Origin: Methanoregula sp. SKADARSKE-2
Lineage (GTDB): Archaea; Halobacteriota; Methanomicrobia; Methanomicrobiales; Methanospirillaceae
Length of the DNA: 64,000 nt
Reading direction: 5' to 3'
NCBI GenBank assembly: GCA_030919125.1
Contig: CP121470.1
Coordinates: 806,001-870,000 of the forward strand
In this document: piece by piece, positions 55,002-63,692 of the stretch
Position numbering within the stretch: the stretch's first letter is position 1
Layout of the letters: the number at the start of each line of letters is the position of its first letter
Translations under genes and position numbers: made by a program
The notes under the pieces: generated by a model
Seen by the model: only the letters and a program-made list of their open reading frames with translations
Told to the model about the DNA's origin: nothing
The model's database searches: none

Positions 55002-55838
55002 TTATTTACTGCTTGACCGGCAGACCCAGAGATCGTAGATCGGATCGGCCGGGTTTGCGGAAACTTCGACGATCCGTCCCAGTTCTTCTCCCCAGCCCTG
55101 GATACGCCGGGCTTCCTGTTCGGTCCCGACGGTTATCAAGGTCTCTTTTGATACCCCGAAAAGTTCGCCCACGATCGCCTGCCACATATCCTGGGAGAAA
55201 CTGTTGATCTCGCCCATCATGATACCGATGCCCTTTGGGACCAGTTCGATGTATCGCGCTGTTTTGGTACCATCGATCCACATTGTCTCCTCCGGGAGAA
55301 GCCGGCCGGTGGCTAAACCGAGCGACAGGAGTGCATCGTCATTATCGTACGAGAGCGGGGCAAACCCGAGGTCCCGCAGGACGAGCGATCCGACACCGGA
55401 TCCACAACAACAGTCGATACAGGTCTCTCCCGTACCGGTCTCCCAGAATTTTTTTATCAGGTCCCCGAGGATTTCCCGCCTCTTAGGATTGAGATCCTCC
55501 ATTGCCGGAGGGACCTCGTTTTTGAGCGCAAGACTATAGTATTCCCGGATCGCTGCTGCCCAGATCGAACGATCCTCCTGGTAGATCTCGCCATTGAGAC
55601 TTTCGAACTTCTCAATGAGTGTGGCATTCGGGTTCCGGTTGAGGAACGATCCCGTGATCCAGCAATCTCCCTTCCGGAACGCCAGAGCGATCGGCTCCTC
55701 CCTCTCGTCCAGCAGGAGCCGCCCCTGGTCTCCGCCCGCAAGAGCGAGAGTCGCATTGTACCGGGGATCAGGCAGGACCGAGAACTGTGGTTCCACGAAT
55801 ACAATCTCCTCAACTCCGAGAATCTCCGCCGCTTTCAT
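55002..55838 (-). CDS. SAM-dependent methyltransferase-like protein
   Basis: A 278-residue protein. The middle has CIDCCCGSGVGSLVLRDLG followed by PLSYDNDDALLSLGL, which resembles motif I and the acidic motif of class I methyltransferases, with a cysteine triplet in place of the usual Gly-rich start. The N-terminal 120 residues (MKAAEILGVEEIVFVEPQFSV) are not typical for a methyltransferase and could bind the substrate. Conserved in look among methanogens but unnamed. Third gene of an operon with apgM and a beta-helix protein (2-base gap). Confidence 0.7.
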   Translation of the reverse strand: MKAAEILGVEEIVFVEPQFSVLPDPRYNATLALAGGDQGRLLLDEREEPIALAFRKGDCWITGSFLNRNPNATLIEKFESLNGEIYQEDRSIWAAAIREYYSLALKNEVPPAMEDLNPKRREILGDLIKKFWETGTGETCIDCCCGSGVGSLVLRDLGFAPLSYDNDDALLSLGLATGRLLPEETMWIDGTKTARYIELVPKGIGIMMGEINSFSQDMWQAIVGELFGVSKETLITVGTEQEARRIQGWGEELGRIVEVSANPADPIYDLWVCRSSSK

Positions 55839-55840
55839 AA

Positions 55841-56686
55841 TTATCCCCCCCGTTCGATCCGCATGCCGTGCGGTGCCTCGATCGTCCCGTCGACCTTCGC
55901 ATCTTCGTGGAGCACGATGGACTTTGCAATAACATCGCCAAGGATGTGGGCGCCTTTCTTGACAAAGACCGTGCTTTTGCTCTCCACATTTCCATGGACC
56001 GTGACCCCGCTGACCACGGAGATCTTGTTCCGGGCACGCAGCGATCCGAATATGACCGTATCCTGCTGAACCTCAATAGACCCTGCACGGATGTTGCCGT
56101 GGAGCCGGCACCCCTTGCCGATCTTCATGGTCGAAGGGACGGCGAAGAGCTTGAGGTTCAGCCGGGACCGTGCCGGGATCATCAGCGGGACTTTCATCTT
56201 CTCCTCCTCTTTCGAGAGGATCTCATCGAGAATCCGGTCAAGTTCCTTCTCGTTCTGGATACGGAGAAGGGTCATCAGGTAGATCATGATGAACATGAAG
56301 ACCGGCATCGGGTTCCGGACCTCGATCTCCCCTTTTGCCTCAAACCCCTCCTTGATCTCTACCTTCTCGCCGATGTTGAGTGCGCCGGAGACGATGAGTT
56401 TTCCGCTGATCTTCACGCCTTCGCCGATGTAGGCGTCCTCTTTTGCGATGATGTCGCTCCCTATCTCGCAGAGATTCCCGATCCGGACATCGCCGCCTGC
56501 CCAGATGTATTCGCGGATCTTTGTGGATTCTCCGACGTAAACTTCAGCACCCCGGAGCCCGTACTCGATCTGGCAGAACTCGCCGATCACAATGTTGCGC
56601 TCGGTCTTGATGCTGTGCTCCTGCAGTTCCGTTCCGTCAGGGAGCAGGCAGTGGGTATGCCAGTTCTTAATCGCTCGTTCTCTCAT
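55841..56686 (-). CDS. Beta-helix polymer-forming protein (bactofilin-like) with central hydrophobic segment
   Basis: A 281-residue protein made of short glycine-containing repeats that should fold as a left-handed or right-handed beta-helix: NIVIGEFCQIEYGLRG, AYIGEGVKISGKLIVSG, ALNIGEKVEIKEGFEAKG, and in the C-terminal half KGCRLHGNIRAGSIEVQQ, VHGNVESKSTVFVKKG, HILGDVIAKSIVLHED. Between the two halves is a hydrophobic stretch (residues about 127-142, MPVFMFIMIYLMTLL) that may bind the membrane, followed by a charged helix (NEKELDRILDEILSKEEE). Bactofilins make filaments on the inner membrane. Operon with apgM and the methyltransferase-like gene. Confidence 0.75.
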   Translation of the reverse strand: MRERAIKNWHTHCLLPDGTELQEHSIKTERNIVIGEFCQIEYGLRGAEVYVGESTKIREYIWAGGDVRIGNLCEIGSDIIAKEDAYIGEGVKISGKLIVSGALNIGEKVEIKEGFEAKGEIEVRNPMPVFMFIMIYLMTLLRIQNEKELDRILDEILSKEEEKMKVPLMIPARSRLNLKLFAVPSTMKIGKGCRLHGNIRAGSIEVQQDTVIFGSLRARNKISVVSGVTVHGNVESKSTVFVKKGAHILGDVIAKSIVLHEDAKVDGTIEAPHGMRIERGG

Positions 56687-56701
56687 CTGTCTCCGGGTTC
56701 C

Positions 56702-57937
56702 TTATGCCCCGAACTTGTGTGCCTTATTGATCAGGTCGAGGGCTATGGGCAGGAGTCCTGCCCCGGTGATCCGGCCCAGTCCCCCCGTTGCACAGCTGTA
56801 TTCGTTGAAACTTACCACGTCATCCATCCTGACGCCGTCGCCCCGGATGATGACCGGCACCGGATCGGCGCTGTGATCCTTGATCGTGCAGGGCGTGCTG
56901 TGATCGGCGCAGAGGATGATGATTGCATCCCTGATCCCAAGCAGCGGTTCGAGTGCAGCATCCATCTTCTCGATGAAGGCTCTCTTCTGCTCTGCGAGAC
57001 CGTCGTGGCCCGATTCATCGGCTCCCTTGATATTGACCAGCACGAAGTCCCGGGCCTTCAACTCCTGAATGGCCGCTGCTACCTTTCCGGAAAGGTTGCT
57101 GTTCTGGGAACCTGTTATGCCTTCAACATGCACAGGGGAGAGGCCGACTGCATTGCCGATACCGGTGATAAGGCTTGCCGCTGAGATGACGCTCCCCGAA
57201 AGGCCGTACTTCTTGGGAAATGGTTCGAAATCCCCCATCTCACCTGCGCCCCGCATCAGGACAACGTTCGCCGGGTTGAGGCCGTTCTTCACCCTATCCT
57301 TGTTGATAGGGAGGTCGAAGAGGATCTCTCTCGATTGCCGGACAAATTCGTTGCAGACCGCAGCCGTCCTCTCGTTCTCCGCTGCCTGTTTGAGGGACTT
57401 CACGTTGAGCGGTGCGACTCCCTCTCTCTTCGGATCGTTCGAGGAGACAGAGTGCCCGAGGTCCGGGCCTTTAAGGGCAAGTGCAGCCCGGTGTCCTGCA
57501 CCGGACCGGAAGGTGAACCCGACCCCGAACTTCGAGAGATCGACCCCATCCTGGATTGCCTTGCTCAAGCCTGCGGTATCCTGAATTCTCCCGGCACGGC
57601 GATCGATGACGAGCCCCTCGGACGATATCGTGGCGTAGTTGCACCGCAACCCGATCATGCCCGGCGCCATGTGAATACCGGAACCTTCACATTCGAGCGG
57701 CCCCCGGCCGGTATAGTATTTGTTCGGATCGTAGCCGAGGAGGGCAAGATGGGCGGTGTCGGACCCCGGGCGGACCCCGGGTGCTATCGTGTCCATGATG
57801 CCGCAGACTCCTTCTGCAGCGAGTTTGTCGAGAACCGGGGTATAGGCCGCTTTCAGCGGGGTCGTCCCGGAGAGTTCGGGACAGGGGCGGTCGGAGACGC
57901 CGTCGAGGACAATAAAAAGGATCTTCCGGGCGGTCAT
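56702..57937 (-). CDS. apgM: 2,3-bisphosphoglycerate-independent phosphoglycerate mutase
   Basis: A 411-residue archaeal-type iPGM. Features are FIVLDGVSDRPCPELSGTTPLK (part), GVRPGSDTAHLALLGYDPN with the nucleophilic Ser, YYTGRGPLECEG, MRGAGEMGDFEPFPKKYGL, and the metal ligands LVNIKGADESGHDGLAEQK and ILCADHSTPCTIKDHSADP. It interconverts 3- and 2-phosphoglycerate in gluconeogenesis/glycolysis. First gene of the operon; the beta-helix gene follows after 15 bases. Confidence 0.96.
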   Translation of the reverse strand: MTARKILFIVLDGVSDRPCPELSGTTPLKAAYTPVLDKLAAEGVCGIMDTIAPGVRPGSDTAHLALLGYDPNKYYTGRGPLECEGSGIHMAPGMIGLRCNYATISSEGLVIDRRAGRIQDTAGLSKAIQDGVDLSKFGVGFTFRSGAGHRAALALKGPDLGHSVSSNDPKREGVAPLNVKSLKQAAENERTAAVCNEFVRQSREILFDLPINKDRVKNGLNPANVVLMRGAGEMGDFEPFPKKYGLSGSVISAASLITGIGNAVGLSPVHVEGITGSQNSNLSGKVAAAIQELKARDFVLVNIKGADESGHDGLAEQKRAFIEKMDAALEPLLGIRDAIIILCADHSTPCTIKDHSADPVPVIIRGDGVRMDDVVSFNEYSCATGGLGRITGAGLLPIALDLINKAHKFGA

Positions 57938-58111
57938 TGGTATGGATTGGTTGGATGCAGATGATTAATTAGGTTTCCCGATAGCAAATAAGTCTCACCC
58001 GGGATATCTGGCAGCTGTCGGTGGCTTTGGGAGAAGGAGCATCCGTGCCGGTGCCCTGCGGTCTGCTTGTTTTGTTAAAGAGTGAAAAATTTTAGTTCAC
58101 CCTGACGACCA

Positions 58112-58555
58112 TCACGGGGACCTCTCGAACTGCGGCTGGCCCAACTCCTTCACTTCTCCCGTTTTGTCGCGGAAGATGAGAGGCGGGTTCTGTCCCGCGT
58201 TGACACTGGTCAGGGTCTTCTCTTCATTATCGATACCGTAAAACAGGGTCTCGAAGATCCCGGTCCGGGAACTGGTAACAATCACCGGGTTTTGCAGATG
58301 AGAGGATTTCCGAGGGCTTCCCGAAGCAGGTCGCGGTGATCCGCAAAAGAATACGCGAGAGGGCCATGAAGGGCGCGGCAAAGAACCCCCTTTTCGGATA
58401 CGTCGGCGATCATGATCCGGGTCTGATTCTTTGACAAGCCGCCGCCAGCCTCTTCTGCTGGGATGCTCTTTGCCGCGATGGCAAAGCCTGCGGCCGGGTG
58501 ACTTGTCCCCGGGAGGAAAATGCGCTCGGTCTCTGCTGCGATCTCACCTGAACCG
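58112..58555 (-). pseudogene. SpoIIE/RsbU-type PP2C phosphatase remnant
   Basis: Read on the minus strand in one phase: EIAAETERIFLPGTSHPAAG, FAIAAKSIPAEEAGGGLS, RIMIADVSEKGV and a few helices, matching the start of a SpoIIE domain; a stop follows ICKTR. In a second phase: TGIFETLFYGIDNEEKTLT, SVNAGQNPPLIFRDKTGEV, the end of the same domain. The central part is shortened and the end is lost. A regulatory phosphatase gene, now dead. Nothing else recognisable was found in the flanks 57938-58111 and 58556-58846. Confidence 0.6.
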
Positions 58556-58846
58556 GCGGGGCGAGTCCCTGACTGGCCATTGCCATTGCATGGCGCTCAC
58601 GCGATACGACAGCCCCTCTCCAACACAGGAGAGCCTGGCAGCAAAAGGTAGATCTGCCGTTCCTGCACCAAGAATGAGAACGCTTGCCACTTCAGCCCCT
58701 GCCGGGTAAACTATCCTGTGTCGGCGGTAATCAAGGAATGAAGCTCCAGGTATTACGGACAAAATCCGGTTTTTATGGATTTCCGGTTGTAAGAGTACAC
58801 CTGTTGCTGAACCGGGTCTCCGGCCGAAAAATTAAAACAAAAAAAA

Positions 58847-59452
58847 TTATGCGGTTGAGATCCGTGCCGCGATCGGCTCGACCTTCGACTTGACAACCTC
58901 AACCCGCCTCGTGGGGTAGATGGTCTTGACGGACTTGAAGAGGTCGCGGGAGATCTCTCCGGAGACGATCCCGTTGACCAGGGTGGTCAAATCCCAGGCG
59001 GATGCCTGGGCAAGGACTGCTGCGGTGATTGCTCCGCGGATCGCGTGCTCCTGCGAGAGGTTTGCACGGGCGAAGGTGTAGCAGCAGATGGTCAGCCGGA
59101 CCTTCTTGCCGTCTTTTGTGAGGATCGGTACCTGGCAATCGATGCGGGAGCTCCGGCGCTTGACGAGCGAGCGGAGGTAGTCCCTGGTGACTTCGTGGCC
59201 AACGAACTCGGTGTATGCCGCGTCGCCTGCAACGTTCATGATCTTAAAGCTCATCTTCATATGTTGCTTTGCGTAATCGTTGACGATCTCGCCGAGAGTT
59301 GACGACATGATCCTGCCGACAACGCTCTCAGCATCATTTGCAATGGTATCGCCGATATATGTCTTCCCGAGGTTGTCGGGTACGTACACCTTGTACCAGC
59401 TCTTGGCTTTCCAGCCTTCTACTCTTCTTCCTACCTGTTTCTTCTTTGCCAT
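58847..59452 (-). CDS. rps3ae: 30S ribosomal protein S3Ae (eS1)
   Basis: A 201-residue ribosomal protein. N-terminus MAKKKQVGRRVEGWKAKSWY, internal GDTIANDAESVVGRIMSSTLG (part), KMSFKIMNVAGDAAYTEFVGH (part), and TRDYLRSLVKRRSSRIDC are the family marks. A GGTGA ribosome-binding site lies before the ATG. Last gene of the S15-DHH-Pcc1-S3Ae group. Confidence 0.97.
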   Translation of the reverse strand: MAKKKQVGRRVEGWKAKSWYKVYVPDNLGKTYIGDTIANDAESVVGRIMSSTLGEIVNDYAKQHMKMSFKIMNVAGDAAYTEFVGHEVTRDYLRSLVKRRSSRIDCQVPILTKDGKKVRLTICCYTFARANLSQEHAIRGAITAAVLAQASAWDLTTLVNGIVSGEISRDLFKSVKTIYPTRRVEVVKSKVEPIAARISTA

Positions 59453-59456
59453 GGTA

Positions 59457-59726
59457 TCACCTTGGTTCTTGTTTTCCGGCCGGTCTGGTTCGACCGGCTC
59501 CCGCCGTATGCGGAGAAACGGAACAAGCGTCCTCCGCTATTGCCAGATTCATCAGGTAATCGTCAACCGTTGCGATGACCGACCGCACCTGTCTTCCCGA
59601 AATCGTCGTAATCACACGGTCTCCTTCAGCCCGGGTCTCCATGCTGCTGAGGTTATCGGGTCTCAGTGCATCCGCAACGCAGCCTGCCCGTTCATGGGTA
59701 GTCGAGATAGTCCCCTCTATCTGCAT
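59457..59726 (-). CDS. pcc1: KEOPS complex subunit Pcc1
   Basis: An 89-residue dimerisation subunit of the KEOPS complex, which with Kae1 makes the t6A base in tRNA. The start MQIEGTISTTHERAGCVADAL (part) and SSMETRAEGDRVITTISG with VRSVIATVDDYLMNLAIAED (part) are the Pcc1 features. The ATG at 59726 is fixed by a TGATG overlap with the DHH gene. Often overlooked because it is short and lies in a larger chance frame. Confidence 0.9.
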   Translation of the reverse strand: MQIEGTISTTHERAGCVADALRPDNLSSMETRAEGDRVITTISGRQVRSVIATVDDYLMNLAIAEDACSVSPHTAGAGRTRPAGKQEPR

Positions 59727-60958
59727 CAGCGTGCAAGCGCCTCCCGGAAGCCTTGTGCAAACATCCTCATAGCGTCGCAGGGAATGGTTGCCCCCGCCCT
59801 GCGCACGTGACCGCCGCCGTCTCCACCTGCTGCTGCCGCAAGATCGCGGACGAGCGGTCCGAGTTCGGCGCTGACGCCCGGGGGACAACGTGCCGAGATC
59901 CGGCAGGAACTCCCGGAGCGTGCGTACACGAGCACCGGCCGGCTCACTGCCCGGTCGCGTGCGAGGATATCGGCAACGTCGCTTGCGATCAGTGCATCCT
60001 CAACCTCGATGGCATCGGATGAATCTCCCGTGTCAGGGAGGATGCCTTTCACCGCGTCGATAACCTTCACCCGGTGCTGCCGGCTTATCTCCCATGCCCG
60101 CTTGAGGTAATAGGACGACCGCATGCAGAGCGCAATCCCGAGATCGCCATGGCCCGTTTTGCCACAGGCATCGATGACCGCGGTAAACGCATGGGCGTCC
60201 TCGATCACTTCGCGCTGGAGATGGTACGTGTCGCTGTAGATTGCCTGCAGGCTTGTGAGCGCCGTATCTGGGGCTGATTCGAGGATAACCCGTGAGAGCA
60301 GCGTGTCGAGCCGGATGCTCTTTTCACCGGTGGCACGGTCGCATGCCAGGTCGATGATGTCAGCGATGAGCGGTTCGTTGCCGCTGATCCGGTCGAGGTA
60401 CGGGCTGGTCGCCGCATACCACCGCTCGGCCATGTCCCTGCCCGGGAGGGTTATCCCGCGGTCGGGGACGATGATGCCGTTTGCGATCCCCTCGTTGAAG
60501 ATCCCGAGGTTCTGGCCCAAGAGTTCCTGCCCGTCACCGATAATCCCGGGGATGACAAGACCTGCGAGGTCACGGTTGTCGCCCAATTTCTGCGCCACGA
60601 TATACGCGGTGCCTGCAGCCGAGAGTTCCCGGTCGCCGTCGATTCCTGCCAGCCGGGGATTTGCGTGAAACTCCCCCTCGAAGAGCGGTATGTGGTGGTC
60701 CACTACCATCACGTCAGGGGAGAGATCTTTTGTGCCAGCGCCGAGATCGCAGAGGAGGTGTGCACTCTCTCCGGAGAGATCAACCTTGCTGACTTCCGGC
60801 CGCACCCGTACCCGGAACCGGACACCTGCACGCAGCATCGCGTGGCAGAGGATCGAGGCGGCAGCTATGCCGTCTGCATCGTGGTGAGCGAACACCTCGA
60901 CAAACTCCTGCCTCCGGATCTGTTCGGCGATGACCCCGGCTGCGGTTTCGAGTGACAT
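59726..60958 (-). CDS. DHH family phosphoesterase (archaeal RecJ/GAN-like)
   Basis: A 410-residue protein with the DHH motifs in RecJ order: VFAHHDADGIAAASIL, LLCDLGAG, VVDHHIPL, and a DHHA1 domain with GGDGGGHVRRAGATIP. In archaea such proteins associate with the GINS/CMG replication complex (GAN) or act as RNA exonucleases. Its place between S15 and Pcc1 is conserved in many euryarchaea. Confidence 0.92.
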   Translation of the reverse strand: MSLETAAGVIAEQIRRQEFVEVFAHHDADGIAAASILCHAMLRAGVRFRVRVRPEVSKVDLSGESAHLLCDLGAGTKDLSPDVMVVDHHIPLFEGEFHANPRLAGIDGDRELSAAGTAYIVAQKLGDNRDLAGLVIPGIIGDGQELLGQNLGIFNEGIANGIIVPDRGITLPGRDMAERWYAATSPYLDRISGNEPLIADIIDLACDRATGEKSIRLDTLLSRVILESAPDTALTSLQAIYSDTYHLQREVIEDAHAFTAVIDACGKTGHGDLGIALCMRSSYYLKRAWEISRQHRVKVIDAVKGILPDTGDSSDAIEVEDALIASDVADILARDRAVSRPVLVYARSGSSCRISARCPPGVSAELGPLVRDLAAAAGGDGGGHVRRAGATIPCDAMRMFAQGFREALAR

Positions 60959-60982
60959 GGTTGCGATTACTTCAGCTGATGA

Positions 60983-61441
60983 TTATCTGGACAGGAGGAT
61001 CTCTGCGTTCTCCGGCTTGTAGACGAACTCCTTGGGCAGTTTTTTGCTTCCCGTATAGTACTTCACAAGCCTGCGGACCTTGGATTCGACCAGCTGGAGC
61101 TGGCGTTTGTTGTGCAGGTCTTTCTTGTTCTCACTGAGGTGCTTGCGCAGGCCCAGTGCCTTGCTCATAAGGTTCCGGAGATCTTCGGGGATCTCGGTTG
61201 CAACCTTGTTCTCTTTCAGGATGTCCCCGATGCGCTTGCCGGTGGCAAGTTTCACGTCGGGTACTCCGTGGCGGTCCCGCAGGATCAATCCGATTTTGCT
61301 GCTCGATGCGCCTTCCTTCCTGAGTTCGAGGATGATCTTCTCGATGGCTTTCACATCAGTGTTGGACCATGCGGGAGCCTCTTTCCGGTAGGGGCGGACG
61401 GAGCATGACTTGCCTCTTCTTCGGGCATGCATTCGTGCCAT
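60983..61441 (-). CDS. rps15: 30S ribosomal protein S15
   Basis: A 152-residue archaeal/eukaryotic-type S15 (uS15) with the N-terminal extension (MARMHARRRGKSCSVRPYRKE, part) and the S15 core KDLHNKRQLQLVESKVRRLVK (part) with YYTGSKKLP. GAGGTG upstream of ATG may be the ribosome-binding site. First gene of the string S15-DHH-Pcc1-S3Ae. Confidence 0.97.
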   Translation of the reverse strand: MARMHARRRGKSCSVRPYRKEAPAWSNTDVKAIEKIILELRKEGASSSKIGLILRDRHGVPDVKLATGKRIGDILKENKVATEIPEDLRNLMSKALGLRKHLSENKKDLHNKRQLQLVESKVRRLVKYYTGSKKLPKEFVYKPENAEILLSR

Positions 61442-61829
61442 AGTATAGCCACCTCGTCAATCAGCGTAAGTCCAGAAAAGTGCAGTAATTGCTACCGACT
61501 CTCTGTAATCCCAAAGCCTACTGCTTCTCGGCAGTGCGTTGTCGCACGTCGGACTTACATCTGTCAGCACATAGGAAAAGTGCTTATCATTACTCGATGG
61601 TTGGTATAATAATGGTATCGCTGACTGCTGAGGATAGAGCGGTAAAATGCCGTTCAGGAATCGGGCGGAAGCCGGAACTGTCATCATGTCGCATGTCGGG
61701 TGTCGGATTACCGACCGGCCGTAGCCGATTGATCCGGCCGTCATAATGCCTGTGCAAAAAGCAGCATCCGAAAAGAGGTATCGCCCCCTCCCTCGTCTTT
61801 TTACCCTTGCAGGGAAAAGGAAGAGTACG
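61442..61829. other. Intergenic region between rps15 and the HEPN-like gene
   Basis: About 390 bases carrying promoters in both directions. Small hairpins are seen (CTGC...GCAG at 61521-61534, GTGCG-TTGT-CGCAC at 61534-61547). The word TGTCGCAtGTCGG recurs at about 61541-61552 and 61686-61698. The plus-strand frame is open from 61746, but the ATG at 61830 is preferred for the next gene. Confidence 0.4.
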
Positions 61830-62573
61830 ATGGTTGAAGAGGACCGGGGCAGCGTAAACGGGGAGATGGAGATCCGGTTCCGGGACTGTCTCTCCGTGCG
61901 CTATAGCCAGTCTGCAGCTCTTCTCTGCCGGCTTGGCTATGAGATCGAAAGTTCAGCAAGGAAAACCGGAGATGCGTCCTCCAATGACCTGCTCCGGCAC
62001 GAGGCTTTTATCCTCAATTCCATCTTGTCCTCCGTTGCCTTCCTTGAATCCACCATCAACGAACTGCACGCGGACGCTGCCGATGGGGCATATTATTTTG
62101 CGAATGAAAAACAGGAGATCCTGCTCCGGGATATCAGCGAGCGGTGGAGGAATGAGAAGAACTTCGACCGGGCCCCCCTGATCAGTAAATACCAGAGGAT
62201 CCTTGAGATCACGGAGAAATGCCCGTTCAGCGACCATGAGGAGGCGTTTGCGAATATCCGGCTCCTTCTCGAGATCCGTAACAACCTCCTGCACTACAAG
62301 CGGGAATGGGTGGTTATTCCGGTAACCGGACCCGGAGTGCCCACTTCAAAAGGAGGGAGCACGGTGGACCGGTTTGAGAAGATCCTCCGGGCCAAATTTG
62401 CCATCAACCCGCTCGCGGCAAAGAACCAACCATTTTTCCCGGACAAGTGCCTGGGTCATGGCTGTGCCGAATGGGCGGTGCTCAACAGCCTGATCTTCAC
62501 CGACGCATTTTTCCGGCGGCTTGGTCTTCCGGCTCCGTACGAGGGCATCCGGGAAGATCTGGCAACCCGGTAA
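61830..62573 (+). CDS. HEPN-like hypothetical protein
   Basis: A 247-residue, mostly helical protein. A helix with LLLEIRNNLLHYKREW contains Arg150-Asn-x2-x-His155, the R-x4-H motif of HEPN-superfamily RNases. The preceding helices (HEAFILNSILSSVAFLESTIN, part, and ISERWRNEKNFD) fit a HEPN four-helix bundle. HEPN proteins are often toxins with an MNT nucleotidyltransferase as antitoxin; no MNT gene is next to it. The ATG at 61830 is preceded by GGAAGAG; an ATG at 61746 is also possible. No name is given to the family. Confidence 0.55.
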   Translation: MVEEDRGSVNGEMEIRFRDCLSVRYSQSAALLCRLGYEIESSARKTGDASSNDLLRHEAFILNSILSSVAFLESTINELHADAADGAYYFANEKQEILLRDISERWRNEKNFDRAPLISKYQRILEITEKCPFSDHEEAFANIRLLLEIRNNLLHYKREWVVIPVTGPGVPTSKGGSTVDRFEKILRAKFAINPLAAKNQPFFPDKCLGHGCAEWAVLNSLIFTDAFFRRLGLPAPYEGIREDLATR

Positions 62574-62642
62574 TTTTACGGAATACAGAAGAACGCCCCG
62601 GAGACGTGCGGGTGGATCAAAGAGGTCAGAAAAAAAGTGGGA

Positions 62643-63366
62643 TCAGATTACCGTCAGGATAGCCGTACCGGATGAAATTTTCTGGTAGTTCCCGGTTGAA
62701 TCGGCAAATGTCGCGGTGGCGGCGCCAAGCGTGTAGGTCCCGGTCTTATCTGAGGTGACGTCGTAGGTTATCGTAAAAGACTGGCCGCTCGCAATTGGTT
62801 TATCCAGTTTTCCCTTGACGGGCTGACCTTTCAGGCCTGATGGAATATCCGCATCGGCAACGCTGATATCCGTAATTGACCCGGGCAGATCATTCGGTAT
62901 CGTAAGGGTCACAGTCGATTTTTTCCGACAATGATTCGAGTTGGGGCAGCCACCTTGGTAATCTGCACGAGCTCAGCTCCCTTACCTTCGATCACGATCG
63001 GGTTGATGAAAATATTCGCAGACTTGTAATACTCGACGGTTTTTGGATCGTTGTACTGCGCGGCTACTTCGTCGCCGATGTTCTTAATCATGATCTCATT
63101 GGGCACGCCCTTGTTCACGATATCGGATACATCGAATTTGTACTGATATGTGTTACCTTCGAGAATGTGATCGGAAAGTCCCGGGTTATCATATCCGACG
63201 AAATCCGGTGAGAAAAAGAGGTACCAGGCAGACATGTTTTTGCTAAAGTATGATGCTTTAAAGCCGTCACCGTAGGTGAAATTCAGATTCTTGTTGACCA
63301 GCCGTTCCCCGGTGATCTCTTTACCGAGAATTCTGAAAAATTCCCCTTGTAGCCGGTAGTACTTTA
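62643..63366 (-). pseudogene. Surface-layer-type secreted protein, truncated and frameshifted
   Basis: Beta-rich extracellular protein, cut at its 5' end by a transposase fragment. From about 63366 it reads GKEITGERLVNKNLNFTYGDG (part), AWYLFFSPDFVGYDNPGLSD and ELVQITKVAAPTRIIVGKN, then a TGA. In the next phase it goes on VTLTIPNDLPGSITDISVAD, ASGQSFTITYDVTSDKTGTY and ends at 62643. The break is at a run of six A residues (minus strand); one more A would join the frames (GKK-STVTLTIPND). Similar to DUF3344-type proteins of methanogens. Confidence 0.65.
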
Positions 63367-63389
63367 TCTTAGTACGATCAATGACGAGT

Positions 63390-63653
63390 ATGGAAAATCT
63401 GGTTGATTTTGCGCTCGAGAAGCGGTATGAGAGTATCAAACGACTCGGGGATCGGCTTGACGGATTTTCGACATTAATCAATTGGGAGAGGTTTCTGACG
63501 GTAGTGGGAGGTCTGTATCGAAACCAGACCGAAGAGGGCGGTCGACCGAATATTGATATCGTTCTCATGGTTAAGATGCTGGTACTCCAGTCGATGTACA
63601 GCCTGTCCGATCCCGAACTTGAGCGTCAGGCCAATGATCGCATATCATTTTAA
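63390..63653 (+). pseudogene. IS5/IS1182-type transposase N-terminal fragment
   Basis: MENLVDFALEKRYESIKRLGD, FSTLINWERFLTVVGGLYRNQ, GRPNIDIVLMVKMLVLQSMYS and LSDPELERQANDRISF form the DUF772 N-terminal domain of an IS5-group transposase. The text stops right after ADRISF-type motif, where the DDE domain should start. Not the same kind as the element at 28.6 kb. It replaces the 5' part of the adjacent surface protein gene. Confidence 0.8.
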
Positions 63654-63692
63654 AAGAGGAAAGTAATTGGCTGCTCTGGTGTTATTGGGATG

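Noticed and set aside
55868..57184. Plus-strand open frame of about 438 codons opposite the beta-helix and apgM genes
   Set aside because: Shadow of two real minus-strand genes; Asp/His/Pro-rich text typical of antisense frames.
61521..61560. Small hairpins upstream of rps15 considered as a structured RNA or riboswitch
   Set aside because: Stems are only 4-5 bp and no known RNA motif could be matched by eye.
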